From assembly GCF_046530675.1 (NCBI RefSeq), contig NZ_CP172558.1, positions 2,108,001 to 2,172,000 of the forward strand: a stretch of 64,000 bases of DNA, given 5' to 3'. The position numbers and the translations under genes were made by a program. Source of the DNA: Chitinibacter sp046530675 (lineage in GTDB: Bacteria; Pseudomonadota; Gammaproteobacteria; Burkholderiales; Chitinibacteraceae). Of the stretch, positions 8,977 to 17,768 are shown piece by piece. Under the pieces are notes generated by a model that was not told where the DNA came from, ran no database searches, and saw only the letters and a program-made list of their open reading frames with translations. Positions within the stretch are counted from its first letter, which is position 1. Each line of letters begins with the position of its first letter.

Positions 8977-9077
8977 TTTTACAATCTGGTGCCTTGTTAC
9001 TGGGTCGATGTTGGTGATCTAGTCAGTTACTGGTGATTGTAAAATTCGGCGCTAGTCATTTTTTAGATACCAGTCAC
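8977..9077. promoter_or_regulatory. Candidate operator region upstream of the chitinase gene
   Basis: Within the 473-bp gap between the chitinase start and the sodB terminator. A perfect 10-bp inverted repeat lies at 8977-8986 and 9035-9044 (TTTTACAATC / GATTGTAAAA). GTTACTGG occurs at 8996-9003 and again exactly 30 bp on at 9026-9033. A near copy lies inverted at 9069-9077 (ACCAGTCAC). Spacing of about three helical turns fits cooperative regulator binding. No known operator was recognised. The rest of the gap (9078-9370) is AT-rich and holds nothing else I can support. Confidence 0.35.
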
Positions 9078-9375
9078 CTCGACACATAAATCATTTCCAC
9101 CCGGTTTAAGTGAGTGACTTGTGCGTCGTGTAGGCGTAATTTTGCAGACTACAAACTGCTTGTCAATAGAGCTAGATCACAGTTCGGGTCTTGCAGAATA
9201 TGATGTTTGCAACAATAAGCCTTGGCACGTCTTTATGTAAGAAATGTAGCCTTGGGCTGTATTGCTATGACGGTTTTTATAATGCAATGGAATGGGTTTT
9301 TGTGCAGCCCTAATACCACTTAGGTGTGATGTTGATTACCCTGTTTACCGTTCATGTGTAATGCACATAAAAAAA

Positions 9376-9396
9376 GCAGCCATGGGCTGCTTTTTT
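9376..9396. terminator. Hairpin terminator downstream of sodB
   Basis: GCAGCC / GGCTGC stem (9376-9381, 9385-9390) with a 3-nt loop, flanked by an A-run on the left and a T-run on the right. It can therefore act in both directions. It lies about 25 bp past the sodB stop. Confidence 0.88.
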
Positions 9397-9420
9397 AAAT
9401 TTGACTTGGTGTGTTGTTAA

Positions 9421-10014
9421 TCAGGCAGCAAAGCGTGCCGCAACGACATTCCAGTCAATCAGTTTCCAGAAGCCTTCAAGGTAGTTCGGGCGGCTGTTGC
9501 GGTAATCGATGTAATAAGCATGCTCCCAAACGTCGCAAGTCAACAGGGCTGTGTCTGCGGTGGTGAGTGGGGTGCCAGCTGCGCCGGTGTTAACAATATC
9601 AATGCTGCCGTCGGCTTTTTTGACCAGCCAAGTCCAGCCTGAACCGAAGTTGCCGGCGGCTGAAGCGTTGAAGGCTTTTTTGAATTCGTCAAAAGAACCC
9701 CATTTGGCGTTAATTGCGTCGGCCAGTGCGCCGGCAGGTGTACGCTCTTCGCCAGCTGGATTAGGTGCAAAACCAAGCCAGAAGAAAGTATGGTTCCAGG
9801 TTTGTGCTGCATTGTTGTACAGACCACCGGCTGGCGCAGTTTTAACGATTTCTTCCAGCGATTTGTTTTCGTTATCTGTGCCTTTAATCAGGTTGTTCAG
9901 ATTGGTGATATAGGTTTGGTGATGTTTGCCGTAGTGGTAAGACAGGGTTTCGGCCGACATAAAAGGCGCCAGTGCGTCTTGTGCGTATGGGAGTTCTGGT
10001 AATTTATGTTCCAT
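9421..10014 (-). CDS. sodB: Iron superoxide dismutase SodB
   Basis: 197 residues from ATG 10014 (GGAG 9 nt upstream); the frame is open 9 codons further, but MEHKLPELPYA is the family N-terminus. Metal ligands are visible: the His in SYHYGKHHQTY, the His in TWNHTFFW, and Asp and His in CDVWEHAYYIDY. The sequence NAAQTWNH, with Gln before the TWNH, and GSGWTWLV point to the Fe rather than Mn form. It dismutates cytoplasmic superoxide. Single gene with its own terminator. Confidence 0.95.
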   Translation of the reverse strand: MEHKLPELPYAQDALAPFMSAETLSYHYGKHHQTYITNLNNLIKGTDNENKSLEEIVKTAPAGGLYNNAAQTWNHTFFWLGFAPNPAGEERTPAGALADAINAKWGSFDEFKKAFNASAAGNFGSGWTWLVKKADGSIDIVNTGAAGTPLTTADTALLTCDVWEHAYYIDYRNSRPNYLEGFWKLIDWNVVAARFAA

Positions 10015-10206
10015 TGGTATTTTCTCCGGTGGGGTGGTCATTCATTGCAGATATGGCGCTGTGGCGACATTTTTCAAGAGGCCTTGTTGGTGGCCTTCGG
10101 TCGCTATGGTATCGTGAAAGTATTCGCGTCGCAGCAGGCGTTATGCAAAAAGAATCTGGTGCGCAAATGATTTTGTGCTTTGCGCACTTATGGATAATGG
10201 TGAGTT

Positions 10207-11127
10207 ATGAGTATTTTATCGCTGATTTTGGCTTTGGCGTTGGAGCAGTTGCGCCCGATTAGTAATCGCAATCCAATCTACCTGCTGTTTGTGCGTCTGG
10301 CGAATCAGATGGCACGCAGTCTGAATGCAGGTGAGTATCGCAATGGGGTATATGCCTGGCTGCTAGCTGTGGTGCCGCTGGTCGTTGGTACGGCTGGGGG
10401 GTATTGGGTTTTGATGCGCTTTAATGTGTTTGCGGCCATGCTCTGGAATGTTGTGGTGCTGTATTTGCTGATGGGATTTCGGCAGTTTAGTTATGCGTTT
10501 ACCGGTATTTCCAAGGCCTTGCAAAGAGAGGAGCTTGCTGAGGCGCGTGAAATGCTGGGCGGCTGGACTGGCCAGTCGACTTCCGAATTGAGCGAAGCAG
10601 AAATTGCCCGCTTGACCATCGAACAAGGTGTGATTGATTCGCACCGATATGTTTTTGGTACGATTTTCTGGTTTGTCGTGTTTGCTGGTATTGCGGGCCC
10701 AGCGGGAGCCGTGATGTACCGTGCCGCCAGTTTGTTGCAGGAAAAATGGGGCGGTTATGGTGATACGTTCGGGCAATTTGCCGATCTGGTCATGGATGCG
10801 CTCGATTATGTCCCAGTGCGTCTGGCTGCGATCAGTTTTGCCATTGTCGGCAATTTTGAAGATGCGGTGTATTGCTGGCGGGAGCAGGCTGCGCAATGGA
10901 TGGATCGCGAGTACGGCATTTTGTTGGCCTCGGCCGCTGGCGCGCTCGGAATGCGGCTGGGTGAGGCTTTGCATCAGGATCATACGGTGAAATTCCGTCC
11001 TGAGCTTGGCGTGGGGATTGAAGTTACTCCCGATAATCTGGCCAGTGCTGTGGCGCTGATTTGGCGTGCGGCGATATTGTGGCTGGCCGTGATTTTGCTA
11101 TTTTCAGTGGCACGTTGGTTGTCTTGA
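10207..11127 (+). CDS. CobD/CbiB-family membrane protein
   Basis: 306 residues with four to five hydrophobic segments (N-terminal, about 48-68, 76-94, 155-178 and the C-terminus). The conserved EQGVIDSHRYVFGTIFWF and GNFEDAVYCWR regions are typical of the CbiB/CobD and AmpE superfamily. Authentic CbiB makes the aminopropanol side chain of cobalamin. No other cobalamin genes are near, and many betaproteobacteria carry such a stand-alone homologue of unclear role, so the function is left open. A weak GGTGAG site lies before the ATG. The next gene follows after about 20 nt in the same direction. Confidence 0.75.
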   Translation: MSILSLILALALEQLRPISNRNPIYLLFVRLANQMARSLNAGEYRNGVYAWLLAVVPLVVGTAGGYWVLMRFNVFAAMLWNVVVLYLLMGFRQFSYAFTGISKALQREELAEAREMLGGWTGQSTSELSEAEIARLTIEQGVIDSHRYVFGTIFWFVVFAGIAGPAGAVMYRAASLLQEKWGGYGDTFGQFADLVMDALDYVPVRLAAISFAIVGNFEDAVYCWREQAAQWMDREYGILLASAAGALGMRLGEALHQDHTVKFRPELGVGIEVTPDNLASAVALIWRAAILWLAVILLFSVARWLS

Positions 11128-11146
11128 TTACAGGTGGGCTTTGGTA

Positions 11147-11803
11147 ATGGCGATGATTCAGATTGGCGAGCAGCAATACCGGATTAACAATATTTTTTGC
11201 GTGGCACGTAATTACCATGCTCACGCCAAAGAAATGGGCTCAAGTATTGCCGACGAACCCATGGTCTTTATCAAACCCAATTCGGCGGTCTTGCAGGCGG
11301 GAGCGGCGATTGAGCTGCCGTCCTGGTCGAGTGAGGTGCACCATGAGCTGGAACTGGTCGCCATCATGGGTGAAGGCGGCAAGAATATTCCAGCTGCCGA
11401 TGCACTCACGCATGTGGCAGGCTATGCATTGGGGCTGGATCTGACTGCCCGCGATGTACAGGCAGCAGCCAAAAAAGCGGGTAATCCTTGGACGCTGGCC
11501 AAAGGTTTTGACGGTTCGGCTGTGCTGACTGATTTTGTTGCTGCAGAAGGCGTTGATTCGACGGCGCAGGTTTTTGATTTGAAGATCAACGGCCAGTTAC
11601 GTCAGCACGCTAATACACGGGACATGGCATTTTCAGTGGCCGAACTGATTGCCTGGATTTCAACGAAATTTACTTTGCAGTCTGGCGATCTGATTTACAC
11701 CGGAACCCCGGAGGGCGTCGGGGCGATTGTGGCTGGCGATTTGCTTGAGCTGGAATGGGCTCAGGTGCAATTGAAAGCCAGCTTTGCAGTTTGTAACGCT
11801 TAA
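11147..11803 (+). CDS. Fumarylacetoacetate hydrolase (FAH) family protein
   Basis: 218 residues from ATG 11147 (GGTGG about 9 nt upstream; a TTG at 11141 is possible). It is a single FAH domain. Metal-binding acids are in EVHHELELVAIMG and the later LDLTARDVQ. The catalytic-lid text KGFDGSAVLTDF and the C-terminal GDLIYTGTPEGVG signature are present. This size and pattern match FAHD1/YcgM-type acylpyruvase or oxaloacetate tautomerase/decarboxylase enzymes; the exact substrate cannot be read from sequence. It ends tail to tail with the next gene, overlapping it by 4 nt. Confidence 0.88.
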   Translation: MAMIQIGEQQYRINNIFCVARNYHAHAKEMGSSIADEPMVFIKPNSAVLQAGAAIELPSWSSEVHHELELVAIMGEGGKNIPAADALTHVAGYALGLDLTARDVQAAAKKAGNPWTLAKGFDGSAVLTDFVAAEGVDSTAQVFDLKINGQLRQHANTRDMAFSVAELIAWISTKFTLQSGDLIYTGTPEGVGAIVAGDLLELEWAQVQLKASFAVCNA

Positions 11804-12591
11804 AAAGGCATCCAGTTCGCTTTGCTCTGGTTGAAGAAAGCCGTGAGTCCTTCCTGCGCCTCCTCGTGCGAGCGGATATGCGCCATCCGGTGTGCTGTGT
11901 CAGATAACATGGCATCGTCAATCGGGCGGTGCTCTACCGAAGTAATGAAGCGTTTGGCTGCTGTGAGTGCATGTGGGCTGTTATGCAGCAAGGCATTCTG
12001 CCACGCCTTGACTTGCTGCTCGGCCTGATCTGCCGAGTCCGGCGCTTCATGGATCAGTCCAAGTTGTAAGGCGATGTTCGGGGTGAATTTTTCGGTTGTC
12101 AGAAAATACCTTCGTGCTGCGCTGCTGCCGATCTTGTTGATGACATAAGGCCCCAGTACGGCTGGAATCAGTCCTAGGCGGGTGTCCGGAATACTGAACC
12201 AGCTATTCGGCGTGCATACCGCCATATCACAGCAGGAAATCAGCCCGACCCCAGTGCCAACGGCAGGCCCGTTGATATGGGCGATGGTCGGAATGGGTAG
12301 ACGATCAAGCGTGCGAAGCAAGCGGGCGATATGCAAGGCATCTTCAAAGTTATGGTCGGGGCCGGCCTGACTGCCTTTGAGCATCCATTGATGATCCAGT
12401 CCGGCGCAGAAAGCATCACCACTCCCGGTCAGAATCAGCATTCGGGCCGCCGAGTTCTGGCTGATCGCGACCAGTGTGGCCGTTAATTCGGCGACCATGA
12501 TTTCATTGATGGCGTTGCAGACGTCGGGCCTTTGCAAGCTTAAAGTGACGACACCTGCGGCGTTCATCTGACAGTCGATCGTATCGCTCAT
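11800..12591 (-). CDS. Enoyl-CoA hydratase/isomerase family protein
   Basis: 263 residues from ATG 12591 (AGGAG 7 nt upstream). The frame is open 18 codons further without a good site. It has crotonase-fold signatures: an oxyanion-hole segment DAFCAGLDHQWM and HINGPAVGTGVGLISCCDMAV. The usual Glu at the second catalytic site seems replaced in PDTRLGLIPAVLGPYV, where methylglutaconyl-CoA hydratases have E-x-x-x-G-L-x-P. N-terminal RPDVCNAINEIM resembles LiuC-type hydratases of leucine breakdown, but no liu genes are adjacent. Function is therefore limited to acyl-CoA hydratase or isomerase. Confidence 0.85.
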   Translation of the reverse strand: MSDTIDCQMNAAGVVTLSLQRPDVCNAINEIMVAELTATLVAISQNSAARMLILTGSGDAFCAGLDHQWMLKGSQAGPDHNFEDALHIARLLRTLDRLPIPTIAHINGPAVGTGVGLISCCDMAVCTPNSWFSIPDTRLGLIPAVLGPYVINKIGSSAARRYFLTTEKFTPNIALQLGLIHEAPDSADQAEQQVKAWQNALLHNSPHALTAAKRFITSVEHRPIDDAMLSDTAHRMAHIRSHEEAQEGLTAFFNQSKANWMPF

Positions 12592-12784
12592 GCGCTTGCT
12601 CCTGATCTGGACGGTGCGTTTTGTTGCATTGCAACTATGGTGCAAAATATTGTACTTGGCTATCTCAAAATGGGACTTGTTTTGGTCTGCTGCATTTACG
12701 TTGAATAAAGTTTGAAAGCCAGTCAGGATCAGGCGTAAAATTCACGACCTTACGCGTTTTCTACGCACATCACTCGAGGGTTTT

Positions 12785-13123
12785 ATGAAAGATTACATGC
12801 CCGCGCCCGCTTCTTCGCAAGATGCCCGCAATATTGCGGTCTTGGTTTATCTGCTGACGATTTTCTTCAGTTTTGTTCCCGGTCTGGTGATTTACCTGCT
12901 GAAAAAAGATGACGAGTTCATTTTATCGGCAGGCAAGGAAGCTTTGAACTGGTCTATTACGCTGATGCTCGCCTCTTTGATTCTGGGGCTGATCCCGATT
13001 CTGGGCTGGCTGGCGCTGGCGTTCATGTGGCTCTGCAATGTGGTTTGCAGCATTCTTGGTGCACTCAATGCCAGCAAGGGTTTTGCTTATCGTTACCCTT
13101 TCTGTTTGCGTCTGATTGCCTGA
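12785..13123 (+). CDS. DUF4870 small membrane protein
   Basis: 112 residues. Three hydrophobic segments (about 18-40, 55-78 and 80-98) and the family pattern DARNIAVLVYLLTIF ... LLKKDDEFILSAGKEALNW identify DUF4870, a family of unknown function in the inner membrane. GAGGG lies 5 nt before the ATG. The stop overlaps the next start by 1 nt (TGATG), so the two are co-translated. Confidence 0.85.
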   Translation: MKDYMPAPASSQDARNIAVLVYLLTIFFSFVPGLVIYLLKKDDEFILSAGKEALNWSITLMLASLILGLIPILGWLALAFMWLCNVVCSILGALNASKGFAYRYPFCLRLIA

Positions 13124-13947
13124 TGAAAATTCTTGGCCTGATCTTCAGCCTGTTGGCGAGCGGCAGTTATGCCAGCGCCATCATGATCAATCTCGGCAAA
13201 TCGCACTTGAAGGCCGAGTATTTTGCACCATCGCGCAGTAATGCGCCGGCAGTCGTGCTGATGCATGGCTGTGGCGGCCTGTATGCTGCTGATGGCGGCC
13301 TGGCGATCCGCTATGCGCGGATGACCAGTCAGCTGCAGGAGCTTGATTTTGCTGTACTGCTGCTCGACGATTTGCCGGCTAAACGTGCGAACTGCGCGCT
13401 GTCCAGCTTGAAAAAGCAAAAAGCCGAAATGAAACGGCGCGCGAATAATCTGCAGCATGCCGTGAACTGGCTCAAGCAGCGGCGCAAAGTCGATGCAGAC
13501 CGGATCGCGGTTGTCGGCTGGGATAGCGGTGCCAGCGCCACCTTGGCTTTATTAAGCCGGGACAATCCGGACATTCGTTCGGCGGCGGTGTTTTATCCGA
13601 ATTGTCGACTTTTGCTGGGCTCCGATTATCGCGTCGCCGCGCCCACATTGCTGTTGGGGGGGATGCGCGATACTTTGGCGCCTTTCGAGAAATGCTCCGA
13701 ATTGAATCAAATTTCGGGGCAGAGCCTGTTTCACCTGGTGAGCTACCCCGAAGCCCGACATGATTTTGATTTGATACTCGATAGTATCGAAAGTGAAGCA
13801 CTCAATTTACCGTCGAATCATTTGGCGCTTGAAGAGATTGCCGATCAAGCGGCGGCGCAAGATGCGTGGCGGCGGACTTATAAATGGTTATCCCGCTGGT
13901 TTGACCCGGCTCGCAGCATGGAAGGAATACCTCCGCGTTTTCAGTAA
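13123..13947 (+). CDS. Exported dienelactone-hydrolase-like alpha/beta hydrolase with an atypical nucleophile elbow
   Basis: 274 residues from ATG 13123, coupled to the DUF4870 gene. A signal peptide (residues 1-19, SLLASGSYASA) suggests periplasmic location. The alpha/beta-hydrolase fold is visible: the oxyanion segment VLMHGCGGLY, strand VVGWDSGASATLALL at the nucleophile elbow, a catalytic-type Asp in GGMRDTLAPF, and His in YPEARHDFD. In the elbow (G-x-Nuc-x-G) the nucleophile position is Asp rather than Ser or Cys. It is therefore either an Asp-nucleophile variant or inactive. Dienelactone hydrolase family assignment is by overall layout; substrate unknown. Confidence 0.75.
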   Translation: MKILGLIFSLLASGSYASAIMINLGKSHLKAEYFAPSRSNAPAVVLMHGCGGLYAADGGLAIRYARMTSQLQELDFAVLLLDDLPAKRANCALSSLKKQKAEMKRRANNLQHAVNWLKQRRKVDADRIAVVGWDSGASATLALLSRDNPDIRSAAVFYPNCRLLLGSDYRVAAPTLLLGGMRDTLAPFEKCSELNQISGQSLFHLVSYPEARHDFDLILDSIESEALNLPSNHLALEEIADQAAAQDAWRRTYKWLSRWFDPARSMEGIPPRFQ

Positions 13948-14004
13948 GTAAGAGCAGAGATTCACCGATTTATCCTCTGCAGACATTCAATCAGGAGCAT
14001 CAAG

Positions 14005-14898
14005 ATGACCGATTATTCGACAATTTTAGCGGGCACCAGCGGCGTTGCTGTAGTGCCGTCCAGTACGCGTTTTTCGCAGACGGGTGAAGGGCTGCCGGTC
14101 GTCGTGGTTGAAAATGCACTAGGTACTGCCGTATTGGCCTTGCAAGGATGTCACTTGCTGTCATTTGTTCCTGCCAATGGCGCAGATCTGCTGTGGCTCT
14201 CGCCGCTGGCTGCGTTCACGCCGGGCAAAGCGATCCGCGGCGGAATTCCATTGTGCTTGCCGTGGTTTGGCGCACACCCTGCAGGCTTGCCATCGCATGG
14301 CTTTGCCCGCATTAGCAACTGGCTGCTCGAAAGTGCCAGCAATCAGGCAGATGGTTCAACTTTGCTGACGCTCAGTTTGAGCCATACGCCGGAGACATTG
14401 AAACTCTGGCCGCATGAATTCAGATTTGAAATGCAAATCGAGGTAGGAAATACACTCAAACTGACGCTGAATGTCGATAATTTGAGTGATACCCCCGCAC
14501 CGTTTACCTATGCATTCCATACCTACTTTGCGGTTGAAGACTATACCCTCACCCCGATTCAAGGTCTGGAAGACGTAACATACATCAATACGCTGGGCGA
14601 AGTGCGTCGCGAACAGCAGGTGGGAACCTTGCAGCTGACGGGCGCAACCGATCGTGTGTATCTCGATGTGCCTGAAGTACAAACGATTGTTGAGCAACAA
14701 CGTCAGATCAAAATCAGCAGTCAGGCCAAGAGCGCCGTCGTTTGGAATCCGGGCGATCATGCTGCCAAAATTGCCGATGTTGGCGAGCACCACCGTCAGT
14801 TTGTGTGTGTCGAGCGCGGCGATGTGTTTGACAATGCACTAACGATTGAGCCGAAATCGCGTTTTAGCTCGACGATGATCCTGTCTGAAGCCCGCTAA
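14005..14898 (+). CDS. D-hexose-6-phosphate mutarotase (YeaD family)
   Basis: 297 residues. Aldose-1-epimerase-like beta-sandwich with family phrases IRGGIPLCLPWFGAHP, SHGFAR, and FTYAFHTYFAV, which carries the catalytic His. C-terminal WNPGDHAAKIADVGEHH and FVCVERGDV are typical of the glucose-6-phosphate 1-epimerase subgroup. It interconverts alpha and beta anomers of hexose 6-phosphates in the cytoplasm. AGGAG precedes the ATG by 8 nt, and a terminator follows directly. Confidence 0.93.
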   Translation: MTDYSTILAGTSGVAVVPSSTRFSQTGEGLPVVVVENALGTAVLALQGCHLLSFVPANGADLLWLSPLAAFTPGKAIRGGIPLCLPWFGAHPAGLPSHGFARISNWLLESASNQADGSTLLTLSLSHTPETLKLWPHEFRFEMQIEVGNTLKLTLNVDNLSDTPAPFTYAFHTYFAVEDYTLTPIQGLEDVTYINTLGEVRREQQVGTLQLTGATDRVYLDVPEVQTIVEQQRQIKISSQAKSAVVWNPGDHAAKIADVGEHHRQFVCVERGDVFDNALTIEPKSRFSSTMILSEAR

Positions 14899-14915
14899 TT
14901 GATCACAGCGGTGAT

Positions 14916-14942
14916 AAAACGCCCGTACTGATCGGGCGTTTT
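14916..14942 (+). terminator. Rho-independent terminator after the mutarotase gene
   Basis: AAAACGCCCG / CGGGCGTTTT stem (14916-14925, 14933-14942) with a 7-nt loop and a trailing T-run. It ends only 8 bp before the ubiD start. Confidence 0.9.
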
Positions 14943-14949
14943 TCATTGG

Positions 14950-16482
14950 ATGAAAACGATGAAATACCATGACTTGCGCGACTTTATGTCGCAGCTTGAG
15001 AAGCAGGGCGAACTCAAACGCATTCAGAGCCCGGTGTCTGCCAAGCTGGAAATGACCGAGCTGTGTGACCGTATCTTGCGCCAGGCCGGACCAGCAGTGC
15101 TGTTCGAGCAAGTACCCGGCTATAGTATGCCGGTGCTGGGCAATTTATTCGGCACACCGCGTCGTGTCGCGCTCGGTATGGGCGCGCAGGATGTCTCGGC
15201 ATTACGCGAAATCGGCCAGACACTCGCCTATCTGAAAGAACCCGAGCCACCCAAGGGTTTGAAGGATGCCTGGGACAAACTGCCTCTCTTGAAACAAGTC
15301 CTGAATATGGCGCCGAAAGAAGTCCGCAAAGGCATCTGTCAGGACATCGTGATTGAAGGCCCGGATGTCGATTTGGGGGCAATCCCGATCCAGCATTGCT
15401 GGCCGGGCGACGTTGCACCACTGATTACCTGGGGTCTGGTTGTCACGCGCGGGCCAAACAAAAAGCGCCAGAATCTGGGCATTTATCGCCAGCAAGTCAT
15501 CGGCAAAAATCAGGTCATCATGCGCTGGCTGGCGCATCGCGGCGGCGCACTCGATTTTCGCGAGCACGCCAAACAGAAGCCGGGTCAACCGTATCCGGTC
15601 GCCGTTGTACTCGGTTGCGATCCGGCGACGATTTTGGGTGCAGTGACGCCAGTGCCTGATACCTTGAGCGAATATCAGTTCGCCGGCCTGTTGCGCGGCA
15701 GCAAAACCGAGCTGGTCAAGTGTATTGGCTCTGATCTGCAAGTACCGGCGACGGCTGAGATTGTCCTTGAAGGTGTGCTCAAACCCTGCGAAACCGGCTA
15801 CAGCGGCGTTTCCGAGCATGGCGTGCCGATGAAGGAAATCAGCGGCTTTTTGCACGCGCTGGAAGGCCCGTATGGTGACCACACCGGCTATTACAACGAG
15901 CAGGATTGGTTTCCGGTATTCGAGGTCGAGCGCATCACGACGCGCCCCGACCCGATTTACCACAGCACGTATACCGGCAAACCACCGGATGAACCGGCGA
16001 TTCTCGGTGTTGCGCTCAATGAAGTGTTCGTGCCGATTCTGCAAAAGCAGTTTCCGGAAATCGTCGATTTTTACCTGCCGCCCGAAGGCTGCAGCTACCG
16101 GATGGCGATTGTATCGATCAAGAAGCAATATCCGGGTCACGCCAAACGCGTGATGTTTGGCGTCTGGTCGTATTTACGCCAGTTTATGTACACCAAATAT
16201 ATTGTCATCGTTGACGACGACGTTGATTGTCGCGACTGGAAAGAAGTCATCTGGGCGATTACGACGCGGATGGATCCGGTGCGTGACACAACCCTGGTCG
16301 AACACACGCCAATCGATTACCTCGATTTTGCCAGTCCAATTTCCGGTTTAGGCGGCAAAATGGGGCTGGATGCGACCAATAAAATGCCGGGCGAAACCAG
16401 TCGCGAATGGGGCCGGGTCATCGAGCGCGATCCGGCAGTTGTGGCGCGAGTCGATGCAATTTGGCGTTCACTGGAGTTATAA
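14950..16482 (+). CDS. ubiD: 4-hydroxy-3-polyprenylbenzoate decarboxylase UbiD
   Basis: 510 residues, usual for UbiD. The N-terminus MKTMKYHDLRDFMSQLEKQGEL aligns with the E. coli start (a short extension before MKYxDLRDF), so 14950 is kept; 14959 is the alternative. Prenyl-FMN binding and catalytic regions are visible (NLGIYRQQV, MRWLAHRGGALDF, EFDVE-type acid cluster near SEHGVPMKEISGF). The C-terminus has VDDDVDCRDWKEVIWAI and PGETSREWGR. It removes the carboxylate from the ubiquinone precursor and needs prenylated FMN from UbiX. Start lies just after the previous terminator, so a short leader is likely. Confidence 0.97.
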   Translation: MKTMKYHDLRDFMSQLEKQGELKRIQSPVSAKLEMTELCDRILRQAGPAVLFEQVPGYSMPVLGNLFGTPRRVALGMGAQDVSALREIGQTLAYLKEPEPPKGLKDAWDKLPLLKQVLNMAPKEVRKGICQDIVIEGPDVDLGAIPIQHCWPGDVAPLITWGLVVTRGPNKKRQNLGIYRQQVIGKNQVIMRWLAHRGGALDFREHAKQKPGQPYPVAVVLGCDPATILGAVTPVPDTLSEYQFAGLLRGSKTELVKCIGSDLQVPATAEIVLEGVLKPCETGYSGVSEHGVPMKEISGFLHALEGPYGDHTGYYNEQDWFPVFEVERITTRPDPIYHSTYTGKPPDEPAILGVALNEVFVPILQKQFPEIVDFYLPPEGCSYRMAIVSIKKQYPGHAKRVMFGVWSYLRQFMYTKYIVIVDDDVDCRDWKEVIWAITTRMDPVRDTTLVEHTPIDYLDFASPISGLGGKMGLDATNKMPGETSREWGRVIERDPAVVARVDAIWRSLEL

Positions 16483-16544
16483 AACGACCTTTCGGGTATG
16501 ATCGAAAGTAATTTGTAATTGTTATTAAAGGCTGGGATTTCCCC

Positions 16545-17372
16545 ATGTTGCCACAGAATCGAGAATTCGAATTTACTCAGGCCGACTTTGAAAAAGTCCG
16601 CACGATGATTTACAACTACGCCGGTATTGCGCTATCCGACTCCAAGCACGATATGGTGTATGGCCGGCTGGCCAAGCGCTTGCGCGCCTTGAATCTGAAA
16701 ACCTTTCAGCAATACCTGAATGTATTGCAACGGGGCGATCCGAAAGAATTCGAGCTGTTTACCAATTCGCTGACGACCAATCTGACCTCGTTTTTCCGCG
16801 AAGCGCATCATTTCGATATTCTGGCGGACTATCTGAAAGCCAATAGCAGCCAGAGCGAGTTCAATATCTGGTGCTCGGCGGCCAGTACCGGCGAAGAGCC
16901 TTATTCGCTGGCCATTACGGCGTGCGAAGCGTTTGATACCTTGCGTCCCAGAGTGCGCATTATCGCGACCGATCTCGATACCCATGTACTGGAAAAAGGA
17001 CAAACCGGGATTTATCTCGCCGACGAAGTCACCAAGCTCGGGCCACGACGGGTGGCGCGCTTTTTCGATTTGCAAGCCGACGGCCGTTATCAGCTCAAGC
17101 AGGAAGTGCGTAATCTGATCACCTTCCGCCGACTCAATCTGGTTGAACCTAACTGGTCGGTACGCGGGCCATTTGACGCGATTTTCTGCCGCAATGTGAT
17201 GATTTATTTCGATAAAGAAACGCAGCTCAAGATCTTGCAGCGTTTTGCGCCGCTACTGAAACCCGAAGGGTTGCTCTATGTAGGGCATTCGGAAAATCTT
17301 TACCACGCCGCCGAATATTTCAAATTGCAGGGCAAAACCGTGTATGAGCTGACCAAGCGCGGGCAACGCTGA
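16545..17372 (+). CDS. cheR: Chemotaxis protein methyltransferase CheR
   Basis: 275 residues. An N-terminal helical CheR_N domain (about 10-65, MVYGRLAKRLRALNL) is followed by an AdoMet-dependent methyltransferase domain. Motif I is WCSAASTGEEPYSLAI (about 105-120), with later FDAIFCRNVMIYFDKE and LYVGHSENL. It methylates glutamates in chemoreceptor signalling domains. No other che genes are adjacent; a chemoreceptor lies at 31.9 kb. The stop overlaps the following ATG by 1 nt. Confidence 0.95.
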   Translation: MLPQNREFEFTQADFEKVRTMIYNYAGIALSDSKHDMVYGRLAKRLRALNLKTFQQYLNVLQRGDPKEFELFTNSLTTNLTSFFREAHHFDILADYLKANSSQSEFNIWCSAASTGEEPYSLAITACEAFDTLRPRVRIIATDLDTHVLEKGQTGIYLADEVTKLGPRRVARFFDLQADGRYQLKQEVRNLITFRRLNLVEPNWSVRGPFDAIFCRNVMIYFDKETQLKILQRFAPLLKPEGLLYVGHSENLYHAAEYFKLQGKTVYELTKRGQR

Positions 17373-17767
17373 TGCAGCCCCGGGTGAGTTTTATTACGCT
17401 GGGCGTAGCCGATTTGCAGCGATCACTCGGGTTTTATCGTGATGTACTTGGTTTGCGGCCACGAACCATCCTTGAAACGGTGGTGTTTTTTGAAATGGGG
17501 CCGACCTGGCTGGCGCTGCATCCGCGCGAGATGCTGGCACTTGACGCCGGTGTTGATCCGGCGGGCAGCGGGTTTAGCGGCATCACGCTGGCGCACAATG
17601 TCGCCAGCATTGAAGAGGTGGATGCGCTGCTCACGCAGGCCGTCGCCGGCGGCGCAACGCTCAAACGCGCCGGCAGCCCCGCCGACTGGGGCGGTTACAC
17701 CGGCTACTTCGCTGACCCGGACGGGCATTTGTGGGAAATCGCGTGGAATCCTGAATTCCCGTTGTGA
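17372..17767 (+). CDS. VOC (glyoxalase/bleomycin-resistance fold) family protein
   Basis: 131 residues, one vicinal-oxygen-chelate domain. It begins VSFITLGVADLQRSLGFYRDVLGL and ends with the signature GYTGYFADPDGHLWEIAWNP. Metal-binding His/Glu residues sit in the expected strands. Substrate unknown; such small VOC proteins may be dioxygenases, lyases or binding proteins. Coupled to cheR by a 1-nt overlap, and immediately followed by a copy of the spaced repeat described below. Confidence 0.88.
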   Translation: MQPRVSFITLGVADLQRSLGFYRDVLGLRPRTILETVVFFEMGPTWLALHPREMLALDAGVDPAGSGFSGITLAHNVASIEEVDALLTQAVAGGATLKRAGSPADWGGYTGYFADPDGHLWEIAWNPEFPL

Positions 17768-17768
17768 T

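Noticed and set aside
9315..9345. ATACC and GGTGT near the sodB terminator resembling the hairpin motif of the repeat family.
   Set aside because: The 37-nt partner is missing and the inner spacing is wrong.
16497..16553. GGGTAT followed after 37 nt by ATTTCC before cheR, a possible eighth spaced-motif repeat.
   Set aside because: The second and third motifs are absent and the segment runs into the cheR start codon.
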